A stretch of 37,495 bases of DNA from an uncultured Prevotellaceae bacterium (lineage in GTDB: Bacteria; Bacteroidota; Bacteroidia; Bacteroidales; Bacteroidaceae). Position numbers and translations under genes: made by a program. The stretch spans positions 1 through 37,495 of the forward strand of contig UQST01000029.1 of assembly GCA_900543815.1 (NCBI GenBank), in the 5' to 3' direction. The notes under the pieces are model-generated. The model made no database searches and was not told the origin of the DNA. It was given only the letters and a program-made list of their open reading frames with translations. Shown here in pieces: positions 7,657 through 16,594 of the stretch; position 1 is the first letter of the stretch, and each line of letters begins with the position of its first letter.

Positions 7657-9402
7657 TTATTTGTTAATCATTGCCTGCACCTGTTTCTTGTAGTCAGCAT
7701 ACTGCTCGCTCTGGTACTGCGAGTAGTTCATCTGCTTGCAGAGGTTAATCAACTTCTTGAAGAAATCGGTCACCTCAAGGAAAGTATCAAAGGTGAAGTC
7801 GTCCTTGTCACATATCTCCGTCACCAGGTCGAGCAACTCCTCCTGTCGTGCCAGCGGTGTCATGGCATCCACTTCGTCGAATGCGTCCTGCTGCAGAATG
7901 ACGTAGTCGATGACTTCGCTCTTCCAGAAAGTCACGTGGTACTCCACTGGAACGCCGTCGTCACCCAAGATATTGATCTGCTCAGCTATCTCCTTGCCTC
8001 TCTGCATGCGCGTCTTGAGCTTCATCACCTTGGGTATCCACTCACCGTTGATGTGCTTGGTGATATAGTCGGAAAACTCTGGGTACTCCAGATATTTGGA
8101 GTAGGAGTCGATGGGATTCACGGCGGGATAGCGCTTCTTGTCGGCACGGTCCTGCTCCAGACCGTAGAAGCAGCGAGCCACCTTCTTGGTGTTTTCTGTC
8201 ACAGGCTCCTTCAGGTTACCTCCGGCAGGCGACACCGTACCCAAGAACGTCACAGAGCCTACCTCGCCGTTGCGCAGACGGACGTATCCTGCACGGCCGT
8301 AGAAGTTAGAAATCAGCGCACCCAGGTCCATGGGGAATGCGTCCGGACCAGGCAACTCCTCCATACGGTTACTCATCTCACGCAGCGCCTGAGCCCAACG
8401 AGAGGTGGAGTCGGCCATGAGGAGCACACGCAAGCCCATCGAGCGATAGAACTCTGCCATGGTCATGGCTGTATATACCGAAGCCTCACGCGCTGCCACG
8501 GGCATGTTACTGGTGTTGGCTATGATGATGGTTCTCTCCATTAGCTTGCGCCCGGTATGCGGGTCAACCAGTTCGGGGAACTCCGAGAAGATCTCCACCA
8601 CTTCGTTGGCACGCTCGCCACACGCCGCAATGATCACGATGTCGGCCTCTGCCTGCTTGGAGATAGCATGCTGCAGCACGGTCTTACCCGTACCGAAGGG
8701 GCCGGGGATGAAGCCCGTTCCTCCCTCCACGATAGGGTTGAACGTGTCGATGGTACGCACGCCGGTCTCGAGGAGTTTGAATGGTCGGGGCTTCTCGGCA
8801 TAGTTTGTCATGGCGAACTTCACGGGCCAGTGCTGCACCATATCCACCTTTATCTCGTTGCCCTTCTCGTCCTCCAGCACAGCCACCACATCGTGTATTT
8901 TGTACTTGCCTGCGGCTGCCACGCTCTTGACGGTGGCGAAACCCTTCATCTGGAAGGGCACCATAATCTTGAGCAACTGGTGATTCTCCTCCACCTGACC
9001 CAGCCAGTCGCTTTCCTGCACGCGGTCGCCGGGCTTGGCGATGGGCACGAACTCCCACTCGCGATCGGCGTCCAGCGGCTCGGTGTATTGGCCGCGCTTG
9101 AGGAAGACGCCCTCCATCTTGTCCAGGTCATTCTGCAGTCCGTCGTAGTTCTTGCTGAGCATACCGGGGCCCAACTGGATTTCCAGCATGTGTCCGGTGA
9201 ACTCTGCCACGGCACCCACCTTCAAGCCACGGGTGCTCTCAAACACCTGCACGAAGGCATCCTGCCCTGTGACCTTGATGACCTCCGCCATCAGTCGGTC
9301 GCCTCCTGTCTCTATGTAGCATATCTCTCCCTGCATCACGGGTCCGTCCACGCGGATGGTAACCATGTTGGAGACTACACCACTTACAGTTCCTTTAGTC
9401 AT
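7657..9402 (-). CDS. atpA: V-type ATP synthase subunit A (catalytic)
   Basis: 581 residues, the normal size for the catalytic V/A-type subunit, which is longer than F-type beta because of the non-homologous insert. The Walker A motif GPFGTGKT lies at residues 234-241 and the conserved MADSTSRWAQALREMS stretch near residue 340. The PGP motif and the SNRMEELPG region are also present. It hydrolyses or makes ATP at the interface with subunit B. It starts 19 bases after the DUF2764 gene, consistent with a single transcript. Confidence 0.97.
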   Translation of the reverse strand: MTKGTVSGVVSNMVTIRVDGPVMQGEICYIETGGDRLMAEVIKVTGQDAFVQVFESTRGLKVGAVAEFTGHMLEIQLGPGMLSKNYDGLQNDLDKMEGVFLKRGQYTEPLDADREWEFVPIAKPGDRVQESDWLGQVEENHQLLKIMVPFQMKGFATVKSVAAAGKYKIHDVVAVLEDEKGNEIKVDMVQHWPVKFAMTNYAEKPRPFKLLETGVRTIDTFNPIVEGGTGFIPGPFGTGKTVLQHAISKQAEADIVIIAACGERANEVVEIFSEFPELVDPHTGRKLMERTIIIANTSNMPVAAREASVYTAMTMAEFYRSMGLRVLLMADSTSRWAQALREMSNRMEELPGPDAFPMDLGALISNFYGRAGYVRLRNGEVGSVTFLGTVSPAGGNLKEPVTENTKKVARCFYGLEQDRADKKRYPAVNPIDSYSKYLEYPEFSDYITKHINGEWIPKVMKLKTRMQRGKEIAEQINILGDDGVPVEYHVTFWKSEVIDYVILQQDAFDEVDAMTPLARQEELLDLVTEICDKDDFTFDTFLEVTDFFKKLINLCKQMNYSQYQSEQYADYKKQVQAMINK

Positions 9403-9421
9403 TGTATGTATTGTTTATTAT

Positions 9422-10267
9422 TTACTTTTGAATGAATTCCTCGGGTACGCGAGCCTGCGAACGCAGGTTCTCGATGATTTGCCTGAAGGTCTCCTTGCCT
9501 GTCTTTACGTCCAGACGCGCCCACCGATACTGCATCTCCAGCTTGCAATGGTAGGCGAACACGGCATCGATGGAGAATGGATTGAAGAACGTGCGCTCGT
9601 CGAGCCACAGCCACTTGAAGGCGTCTATCATCTTCTCCTTCCTTACGGGGTCTTCCTCATCCACTATCTTCATCAACTGCTTCACGTAGTCGAACTCGTG
9701 TGTGAGGTCAAAGTCGCGTGTCTTATTCTCCTTGATCATGGTCTGCACCTCGCCGTCGCCCTTGATATAGTCGGCCACGTTCCATCCGTTCTTGCGTGCG
9801 AGCATGGCTGTGAGGATGTTTGTCACATCCAGGTTGAGCTGGTACCAGTCACGCATCATGCGGTTGGGACAGGTGGTGATGGCGTAGTTGAGGAACTGGT
9901 AAGCCATTTCATCCTCGGGGAAAAAGCCCTTCTTGCCCTTGTTGTAGTTGTATTCTCGGGCAAAGACACTCATGAAGGACGGGAAGCGATGCACGTTGAA
10001 GTTCATCTCCCGCGCACTTGTGATGAGGTCCTGATACTGCTCCAGGGTATAGTTACCGTGCAGATCCACCTTTGCCTCGGGGTCTTTGAGCAACTTCACA
10101 AGGTTCTTGCAGTCAAGCCTCAGATAGAAGTAGGAGATGAGTTTGCGGTCATGTGCCGACAGTTCAGCGTCGCACCACTCCCTGAGCTCCTCGAACGAGA
10201 AGCCCGGCTGGGTGTCTGCCAAGTCGATGTCGGGCAGTCCCGCCACCAAACAATAATAATTGCCCAT
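9422..10267 (-). CDS. DUF2764-type V-ATPase operon protein, likely C-subunit substitute
   Basis: 281 residues beginning MGNYYCLVAGLPDI. This is the family (DUF2764) that occupies the second position of V-type ATPase operons in Bacteroidetes, spirochaetes and chlamydiae, between subunits E and A. The family assignment is from memory of the N-terminus and the context. It is soluble, mostly helical by composition, with no membrane segment. The operon has no recognisable subunit C (d), the funnel that couples the central shaft to the K ring. From position and size I infer that this protein fills that role. It has no catalytic motif that I can see. Confidence 0.8.
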   Translation of the reverse strand: MGNYYCLVAGLPDIDLADTQPGFSFEELREWCDAELSAHDRKLISYFYLRLDCKNLVKLLKDPEAKVDLHGNYTLEQYQDLITSAREMNFNVHRFPSFMSVFAREYNYNKGKKGFFPEDEMAYQFLNYAITTCPNRMMRDWYQLNLDVTNILTAMLARKNGWNVADYIKGDGEVQTMIKENKTRDFDLTHEFDYVKQLMKIVDEEDPVRKEKMIDAFKWLWLDERTFFNPFSIDAVFAYHCKLEMQYRWARLDVKTGKETFRQIIENLRSQARVPEEFIQK

Positions 10268-10358
10268 GTGTTTGCTTGTTACTTTTGTTTAATGTCCACA
10301 CCTCCCTGCCGGCTCTGCTGAAAGCCTGCACCGGCGGGAGTTTCTCGTTGCCCTTTTC

Positions 10359-10946
10359 TCAGAAGAGCATCTCCACGAGCTGAGGACGCAGGAAGCTCTT
10401 GAAATAGTCCTCGAATTCCTTGCGTCCGAAGTTCACCTTGTAGCTACCATCAGCGGGTGCGATGGTGAGCATGGTGTCCTTTCCGCTCACCTGCTCAATG
10501 GTCACTCCCTTGTCGAGCAGGTCCTTTGCCTTGGCGGCGAAGTACTTCCTGAGGTCCTCTGCCTCGGCTGTGCTGAGCACCACCGGGCCATCGCCGGCCC
10601 ACTTGCTTGCCAGTTCCACGGCAAACTTAGGCAGGAACTCGGGGTCGGCCACCAGTCCCTTGACAGCCTCCTCCACGGTATTGTTGGTAAGCACATTGGT
10701 TATCTCGCTCCTGAGAGCGTTGAGAGCCTGGCTGGTGTAGAGCTTCAGCTCGCCCTTGGTGTTGGCATCCAACTCGGCGGCCTTCTTCTTGGCCTGTGCC
10801 TCGATGGTCTGTGCCTGCTCACGGGCATTGTCCAGGATTTTCTGTGCTTCGGCTTCGGCTTCAGCCTTGATCTTGGCTGCCTCTGCCTGACCACGCTCCA
10901 CGCCTTCGCGGTAGAGCTTCTCTGTCAGTTCTTGAATCTTCTCCAT
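10359..10946 (-). CDS. atpE: V-type ATP synthase subunit E (peripheral stalk)
   Basis: 195 residues. The N-terminal 80 residues are a long charged Ala/Glu/Lys/Gln coiled coil (AAKIKAEAEAEAQKIL), and the C-terminal half is a compact globular domain, as in V/A-type subunit E of the stator stalk. It is the first gene of the ATPase operon. No separate subunit G/H is encoded nearby, so E may pair with an unlinked partner or with itself. The 190 bases upstream, to the next minus-strand stop at 11140, contain no clear TAnnTTTG promoter. Confidence 0.9.
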   Translation of the reverse strand: MEKIQELTEKLYREGVERGQAEAAKIKAEAEAEAQKILDNAREQAQTIEAQAKKKAAELDANTKGELKLYTSQALNALRSEITNVLTNNTVEEAVKGLVADPEFLPKFAVELASKWAGDGPVVLSTAEAEDLRKYFAAKAKDLLDKGVTIEQVSGKDTMLTIAPADGSYKVNFGRKEFEDYFKSFLRPQLVEMLF

Positions 10947-11139
10947 TATGTATCTTTCTTATTGTTATATTCTTACTTCCAATGCACCCTTTGGTTCCGC
11001 TAAGTTCGCACTTTCCGTTCACATAGAGCCATCCTTTTGACCATCATTGAGTTAAAAAGTGCAAACAAAGGGCGTTCAGAACAATCATTTTCCATTATCG
11101 ACCACTCTGCGCCCCGTTTTGCGGCCGTTTTTCAGGCGC

Positions 11140-13191
11140 TCATTGCGCACTTCTCTTGGCGTATGCGTCGAGTCCCTGACGCAGGAAGGCCATATAGGCA
11201 TCCACGCTCTCGTCGAAGGCGTAGGAGGGCCCCAGAGGCTTGCCATTGCCATCGAGCAGCACATAGAAGGGCTGGGCATTGGCACCGAACTTCACCCTTT
11301 GCAGGTAGCTCCACTTGTCGCCCACGGTGCGCAACTTGGTCTGTGCACCGTTCTCACTCACTGTGATAGTGCTGTCGAGGGCAGTCTTCTCATCCACATA
11401 GAGCGAGATGAGCACATAGCGGTCCCTTATGGTGGCAGCCACCTGCGGGTCGGTCCACACGGCGGCCTCCATCTTGCGGCAGTTCACACAGCCATAGCCG
11501 GTAAAGTCCACCAGCACGGGTTTGCCATGCTGGCGCGCATAGGCCATTCCCTCCTCGTAGTCGGTGAACTGTGCATGCACTTCCTCGGTGCCTCCGATGC
11601 GGAAGTCCTGTGTCTGCATGGGGGGAGCAAAGGCGCTCACAGCCTTGCAGGGCGCGCCCCACAGGCCGGGTACCATATAGAGTGCAAAGGCCAGGCTCAG
11701 GAGTCCGAGCAGGAAGCGTGTCACTCCCGTGCGTGGATTGGCCACCACCTCGCCCATTTCGTCGTACTCGTCTTCGTCATGCGGGAAGCGTATCCACCCG
11801 ATGAGATAGGCTCCCATCAGCGCAAAGAGCACTATCCAAAGGCAGAGGAACACCTCGCGGTCCAGTATGTGCCAGCCGTAAGCCAGGTCGGCCACCGAGA
11901 GGAACTTCAGTGCGAAGGCCAGTTCCACGAAGCCCAGGCACACCTTGATGCAGTTCATCCAGTTGCCGCTCTTGGGTACGCTCTTGAGCCAAGCGGGGAA
12001 GAGGGCAAACAGCGTGAAGGGAAGAGCCAGAGCGAGGGCAAATCCGAACATGCCCACAGTGGGGCCCAGCAGTTCGCCGCTCGTGCTCACCTCCACCAGG
12101 AGGAAGCCTATGATGGGACCCGTGCACGAGAAGCTCACGAGGCTCAGCGTGAAGGCCATGAGGAAGATGCTCAGCAGACCGCTCGTGGCTTCGGACTTCT
12201 TGTCCACGGCATTAGTCCAGCGACTGGGCAAGGATATCTCAAAACCGCCCAGGAAACTGGCGCCGAAGAAGACGAGCAGAAGGAAGAAGAAGATGTTGAA
12301 CACCGCATTGGTGCTCAGCGCATTCAACTGGCTTGCCCCGAAGAACACGGTGACGAGCAGTCCCAGGAGCACATAGATGACCACGATGCTCACTCCGTAG
12401 GTCATGGCATCGCGTATGCCCTGGCGGCGGTTGTCCTTGCTGCGCTTCAGAAAGAAGCTCACGGTCATGGGGATGATGGGCCACACGCAGGGGGTGAGCA
12501 GCGCTACCAGTCCGCCCAGCATGCCCAGCAGGAAGATGGCTATCAGGCTCTTGTCGGCCAGCGTCCCCATCGACTCGGTCTGATGCAGCTCCTCGGTGAC
12601 GGGCGCCCACAGGTCGGCAGCTCCCACCGCCGCGTTCCCGGCGGCCACCTGCTGCGCTGTGGTATCGGCAGCAGCGGTATCAGGCTCTCCTGCCTTGGCC
12701 TCCAGGGCATCGGTGCTTGCCGTCACGCCCTTGGACGAAGCCTTGCCTGCAAATGAGAACTCCACCGTGGAGGGTGGCATGCAGTTCGATTCGCTGCACG
12801 CGCCATAGGTGAGGTAGCCCTCCACCGAATACTGTGCATCGGTGATGGTGAAGGCCTGCTCAAAGGAGGCCGTGCCTTCCATATATGACACCGTCATGCC
12901 GAACATGGCATCCTCGGCGCGCTTCACCTTGCCGGTGGCACGCAATGCGCCGTCGGCCTTCAGTCCCTTTATCTTCTCCACGGTGAGCGTGGCGGGGGTG
13001 GGGCCACCCTCTGGTATGTCGGTGCCATACACATGCCAGCCGGCATTCACCTGTCCGCTGAAGCGCACAAGGAGCTTGCCATCGGGAGTCTCTTCGTTTG
13101 TCACGCTGAACGTCACCGGTGTCTGCATCTGCGCCAAGCCTGGCACGCAGAAACACAGAACGGCAATCAGCAGGAAAAGAATTCTTCTCAT
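11140..13191 (-). CDS. dsbD: DsbD-type thiol:disulfide interchange protein
   Basis: 683 residues. Order of domains: signal peptide (1-20, ending GLA/Q), periplasmic N-terminal domain with Cys132 and Cys137, a linker, an eight-helix membrane domain from about 215, and a C-terminal thioredoxin domain with CVNC at 568-571. Cys235 (LLTPCVWPIIP) and Cys356 (SFSCTGPIIG) are the membrane pair that relays electrons, equivalent to Cys163 and Cys285 of E. coli DsbD. The protein passes electrons from cytoplasmic thioredoxin to periplasmic reductases. It looks monocistronic, with a candidate -7 element 43 bases upstream of the start. Confidence 0.93.
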   Translation of the reverse strand: MRRILFLLIAVLCFCVPGLAQMQTPVTFSVTNEETPDGKLLVRFSGQVNAGWHVYGTDIPEGGPTPATLTVEKIKGLKADGALRATGKVKRAEDAMFGMTVSYMEGTASFEQAFTITDAQYSVEGYLTYGACSESNCMPPSTVEFSFAGKASSKGVTASTDALEAKAGEPDTAAADTTAQQVAAGNAAVGAADLWAPVTEELHQTESMGTLADKSLIAIFLLGMLGGLVALLTPCVWPIIPMTVSFFLKRSKDNRRQGIRDAMTYGVSIVVIYVLLGLLVTVFFGASQLNALSTNAVFNIFFFLLLVFFGASFLGGFEISLPSRWTNAVDKKSEATSGLLSIFLMAFTLSLVSFSCTGPIIGFLLVEVSTSGELLGPTVGMFGFALALALPFTLFALFPAWLKSVPKSGNWMNCIKVCLGFVELAFALKFLSVADLAYGWHILDREVFLCLWIVLFALMGAYLIGWIRFPHDEDEYDEMGEVVANPRTGVTRFLLGLLSLAFALYMVPGLWGAPCKAVSAFAPPMQTQDFRIGGTEEVHAQFTDYEEGMAYARQHGKPVLVDFTGYGCVNCRKMEAAVWTDPQVAATIRDRYVLISLYVDEKTALDSTITVSENGAQTKLRTVGDKWSYLQRVKFGANAQPFYVLLDGNGKPLGPSYAFDESVDAYMAFLRQGLDAYAKRSAQ

Positions 13192-13233
13192 ATAAATCCG
13201 TTACTCTGTTCTATATACTATTTTACCAAACTG

Positions 13234-13241
13234 CAAACTTA
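13234..13241 (-). promoter_or_regulatory. Candidate -7 element for dsbD
   Basis: On the minus strand this reads TAAGTTTG, matching TAnnTTTG. A clear -33 TTTG at the expected 19-21 base spacing is not visible, so only the -7 part is supported. Confidence 0.5.
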
Positions 13242-13333
13242 CAAAAAAAACCGCAATTTTCATCCATCAGCACTCTGAATTTTGGCCTTATATGCCCTAC
13301 CGCGCACCAAGGCGGGCCGGAGGAGCGAAAAAC

Positions 13334-13411
13334 GCAGTGCGCTGCATGTGCCAACGCAGCGCGGTGCAACAGCCGACGCACCGCAGTGCATCCGCCATTG
13401 CACCGCAGTGC
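13334..13411 (-). repeat. 22-bp palindrome array, copy 2
   Basis: Four cores start at 13334, 13356, 13378 and 13400, exactly 22 bp apart, in the 267-base gap between dsbD and the YfhO gene. Read on the minus strand the order is GCACTGCGGTGC twice, GCACCGCGCTGC, then GCAGCGCACTGC followed by GTTTTTCG. This is the same polarity as the other arrays. All three complete spacers carry G at position four when read on this strand. Confidence 0.85.
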
Positions 13412-13430
13412 ATGTTATGAGCGGAAAGGA

Positions 13431-13446
13431 TGCCCGATGCCGGGCA
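13431..13446 (-). terminator. Possible terminator of the YfhO-family gene
   Basis: TGCCCG and CGGGCA form a 6-bp stem around a 4-base loop, 12 bases past the stop of the minus-strand gene. The minus-strand continuation TCCTTTCC is only weakly T-rich, so termination is uncertain. Confidence 0.3.
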
Positions 13447-13458
13447 GGGCTCCCGGTT

Positions 13459-16002
13459 TTATTTCTTACGGGCCTTCATCACACCCATCACCACGTAGCC
13501 GAGGGTCAGGAGGATGAGCAGGGCCAAGGCGGCATAGGCAATGGCCTCGGTCGCGTGCACGCTCTGGGGATCGAAGCGCATCACTATCTTATGCTTGCCT
13601 GCGGGCACACGGATGGCACGGAGCACGTAATCGACACGTCCCACAGGGGTGTCCTCATCGTCCACGGTGCAGGTCCACCCGGGATAGTAGATGTCACTGA
13701 AGACCACCACACCACCCTGCTGCGACGTGCACTCATATACGAGGCGGTTGGCATCATAGCTCTGGAGCACCACCTGCGACAGGCTGTCACGGCCGGAGGA
13801 TTCGCCCAGCACATCGCGGAAACGCTCGTCGGCCACGGCTGTCAGCTTGGGATTGATATGGTGCAGAGCAGCCAGCTCGGCATCGGCATCCGCCACATAC
13901 TTCACCTCGGAGGCGAACCATGCATTGCCTGCAGCCCACGGATTGGCCACTGCCATCGGTGCGCTCTTGCCGTCGCCCACTATCACCCAGCGTGTGTTGA
14001 GCATGTTGAGCACGGGGAACAGGCTGTCTCCATCACACTGCGTGAGGTCCTGGCCCGTGGCGTAGATAGCACCGCCGATGCGCCCCATCTCCTTCTGGAT
14101 ATGCTCCTCGATGAGTTCCTGGTAGCGGCGGAGCTTGGCGGGATGGTAGCCGCCCACGCTCTTGTGATGATATGAGGTGGTGTTGTCATTGAAGGTGCTC
14201 ACGGTGAGGTTGAGCACGCGGTCGTATGCACCACTGTCCTGCTGCAGGATGAACTGGTCGGCGCGCGTGGGTTGCAGAGTCTGCTGAGTGGCTGTGGGAG
14301 TGCTGAACATGGCATCGTTGAGGTAGCGCTTGTTCACTCCCCACATGTCGGCCAGACACAGGATAATCAGGCATGCCACCATGGGCACCTCCTTGATGCG
14401 CTTCCAGCGGTAGGCCACAAGCACGAGCAGACCCACACCCACCACGATGAAACTCCTGAGGGCGTCTGCCCTGAACATGGCACGACGCATGTCACTCATA
14501 TTGTTCAGTATGTCGCCAGCCAGCTGCTGGGGGATATACCCGGCCTCGACAAACTGTTTCATGTAGGTATGGTCGGCACTGGAGAGGTAATCGCCGAAGA
14601 ATGCATCGGGCATCGCCCAGAAGAGCAGGGCCACACCTCCCGTGATGCAGAAGCTCAGGGTGAGGTAATGCTTGCGGGGCATATGCAGGTGCGTGCTCTT
14701 CCCCTCTAGGCAGGCAGGGTCATCCACAAGCTTCTTGAGGGCGAGCATGGCCAGCAGGGGAATGGTGAACTCGGCTATGACCAGTATGCTGGCAACGGTG
14801 CGGAACTTGTCATACATGGGCACGTAGTCGAGGAAGAAGTCGGTGAAGCCCATGAAGTTCTTGCCCCAGGAGAGCAGGATGCTGAGCACCGTGGCGGCCA
14901 GCAGACACCACTTCATGGGTCCCCTCACGATGAAGAGGCCCAGGACGAAGAGCATCAGCACAAACGCGCCAACATACACAGGGCCACTGGTGCCGGGCTG
15001 TTCGCCCCAGTACTGAGTGAATGCCTGATAGACGGGCACGTAGGTGCGGTTGGCATGCTTCATGGCTGTCTCGCTCTGGGCAAGGGGCACACTGGCACCG
15101 CCCTTGGTGTTGGGCACGAGCAGGGTCCACGTTTCACCCAGTCCGTAACTCCACATGGTGATATAGCTGCGCTCCAGTCCGCTGCTCGTCTGATCGGCCT
15201 GGTTCTTGGTCTTCTGCGTGAGCTCACTCTTGCCGCGCATGCTTTCCTTGCTGTACTGCCAGGTGTGGTAGAGGTTGCTCAGGTTGACGGCTATGCCCAG
15301 CAAGCCTGCCACGGCAAAGCACGCAGTAGCCTTCGCCCACTGCCCCAGCGTGTGCTTGCGCACCGCATCAATAAGGTAGGCGAGCACCATCAGCCCCATG
15401 ACAAAGAGGAAGTAATAGGTCATCTGCACATGGTTGCTCAGTATCTGCAGGGCCGTGAACAGGGCTGTCACCACGATGCCAGGCAGATAGCGGCCCCGAT
15501 AGCACAGCACCATACCGGCTATGGTGGGTGGCACGAAGCTCAGGGTAAGCAGCTTCCAGATGTGTCCGGCTGCAATGATGATGAAATAGTAACTGCTGAA
15601 GGCCCAGAGCACAGCGCCCAGGGCGGCCATCCACACGCGGAAGTTGAAGGCGCGCAGCAGGATGTAGAAGCCCAGGAGCATCATAAACACGTAGGACGCA
15701 ACGTCGGGGAGTCCCAGCTGATACACCTTCTCGAGCCACGAGAGGGTGTCTGTGCTGTCATAGCTGGGGCTCATCTGATAGGTGGGCATTCCGCTGAAGA
15801 GGGTGTTGGTCCAGCGTGTGCGCTCACCATGATGAGTCTCGCGGTAATGGTTCATCTCCACGTTGCTGCCTACCGAGGCGCTGTGGTCGTGTCCCGAAAG
15901 CACGAGTCCGTCACGGATGGGTGTAATGAAATAGAAGACGCTGATGGCCACGAAGAACACCACAGCCAGCAGGTCGGGAAGGAATTGCCTCAACTTGTTC
16001 AT
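13459..16002 (-). CDS. YfhO-family polytopic membrane protein
   Basis: 847 residues with a first membrane helix at about 8-28, a long extracytoplasmic loop containing SGHDHSASVG, and then about a dozen hydrophobic segments. It ends with a periplasmic domain and a last helix near the C-terminus (ALALLILLTLGYVVMGV) followed by a lysine-rich tail. This architecture fits the YfhO family, GT-C-like proteins linked in Firmicutes to glycosylation of envelope polymers. The Bacteroidetes members have no proven substrate. I chose the ATG at 16002; the open frame extends to 16092 only through a TTG inside the rpsO terminator. The gene stands alone on its transcript. Confidence 0.85.
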   Translation of the reverse strand: MNKLRQFLPDLLAVVFFVAISVFYFITPIRDGLVLSGHDHSASVGSNVEMNHYRETHHGERTRWTNTLFSGMPTYQMSPSYDSTDTLSWLEKVYQLGLPDVASYVFMMLLGFYILLRAFNFRVWMAALGAVLWAFSSYYFIIIAAGHIWKLLTLSFVPPTIAGMVLCYRGRYLPGIVVTALFTALQILSNHVQMTYYFLFVMGLMVLAYLIDAVRKHTLGQWAKATACFAVAGLLGIAVNLSNLYHTWQYSKESMRGKSELTQKTKNQADQTSSGLERSYITMWSYGLGETWTLLVPNTKGGASVPLAQSETAMKHANRTYVPVYQAFTQYWGEQPGTSGPVYVGAFVLMLFVLGLFIVRGPMKWCLLAATVLSILLSWGKNFMGFTDFFLDYVPMYDKFRTVASILVIAEFTIPLLAMLALKKLVDDPACLEGKSTHLHMPRKHYLTLSFCITGGVALLFWAMPDAFFGDYLSSADHTYMKQFVEAGYIPQQLAGDILNNMSDMRRAMFRADALRSFIVVGVGLLVLVAYRWKRIKEVPMVACLIILCLADMWGVNKRYLNDAMFSTPTATQQTLQPTRADQFILQQDSGAYDRVLNLTVSTFNDNTTSYHHKSVGGYHPAKLRRYQELIEEHIQKEMGRIGGAIYATGQDLTQCDGDSLFPVLNMLNTRWVIVGDGKSAPMAVANPWAAGNAWFASEVKYVADADAELAALHHINPKLTAVADERFRDVLGESSGRDSLSQVVLQSYDANRLVYECTSQQGGVVVFSDIYYPGWTCTVDDEDTPVGRVDYVLRAIRVPAGKHKIVMRFDPQSVHATEAIAYAALALLILLTLGYVVMGVMKARKK

Positions 16003-16074
16003 ATCGAATCTGATTGTTTTCGCTTTTCTAACTGCATACTCCACGCCGCAGAGCTTGCTGCGCGGAGTCTGCCA

Positions 16075-16117
16075 AACTAAAAAAAGCTGCAACCTCCTGC
16101 GGAGGAATGCAGCTTTT
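16075..16117 (-). terminator. Rho-independent terminator of rpsO
   Basis: A 10-bp stem (16082-16091 with 16108-16117) is topped by a second 5-bp stem (CCTCC/GGAGG) and a TGC loop. Read on the minus strand it is followed by TTTTTTTAG. It lies 29 bases past the rpsO stop codon, and it contradicts any start of the YfhO gene above 16075. Confidence 0.85.
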
Positions 16118-16146
16118 GGCTTTCATCTGTGAGCAGAGCTGCGCGA

Positions 16147-16416
16147 TTACTTACGCAGACCCAGAGCCTTCACGATAGCACGATAGCGGTTGATGTCGCG
16201 GCTCTTAAGGTAGTTGAGGAGGCTACGACGCTTACCAACCAGACCAGTCAAAGCGCGTTCTGTGCTGTGGTCTTTGCGGTTCTGCTTCATGTGCTCGGTC
16301 AAGTGAGCGATACGGAATGTGAAGAGTGCGATCTGGCTCTCTGCACTGCCGGTGTCCTTACTGCCCTGACCATACTGGGTGAAAATCTCTGTCTTTTTGG
16401 CTGAATCCAAATACAT
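16147..16416 (-). CDS. rpsO: Ribosomal protein S15
   Basis: 89 residues, the standard length of bacterial S15. The family signatures are visible: DTGSAESQIALFTFRI, the LTEHMKQNRKDH(S/T) loop that contacts 16S rRNA, and the C-terminal RRSLLNYLKSRDINRY helix. It binds the central domain of 16S rRNA early in 30S assembly. It is monocistronic, with its own promoter about 75 bases upstream and a strong terminator just downstream. Confidence 0.98.
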   Translation of the reverse strand: MYLDSAKKTEIFTQYGQGSKDTGSAESQIALFTFRIAHLTEHMKQNRKDHSTERALTGLVGKRRSLLNYLKSRDINRYRAIVKALGLRK

Positions 16417-16491
16417 GACTTAACTTGTCTTTATGATGAAACTTGTTTGACGGGCTGCACCACTCTTCGGAACAGCCTCGCAAATGCGGTG

Positions 16492-16524
16492 CAAAGGTAC
16501 TAACTTTTTCATTCTCACAGCAAG
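16492..16524 (-). promoter_or_regulatory. rpsO promoter
   Basis: On the minus strand the -7 element TACCTTTG (16499-16492) matches TAnnTTTG, and CTTG at 16524-16521 gives a -33-like element at a 21-base spacing. The predicted leader of about 70 bases contains a small GGCTG/CAGCC stem. Confidence 0.65.
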
Positions 16525-16594
16525 AAAACGGAGAAAAACTTGCTTCGAAGCGATTAAGATTGCAGAACAAGGGAATTATGAATGCTGGACGAGA

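Noticed and set aside
11059..12756. Long plus-strand frame (565 codons) opposite dsbD
   Set aside because: Antisense shadow. Its His/Glu/Gln-rich translation mirrors membrane-protein codons on the other strand.
16003..16092. Extended start of the YfhO-family gene at 16092
   Set aside because: The codon there is TTG and lies inside the rpsO terminator hairpin. The ATG at 16002 begins directly before the first membrane helix.
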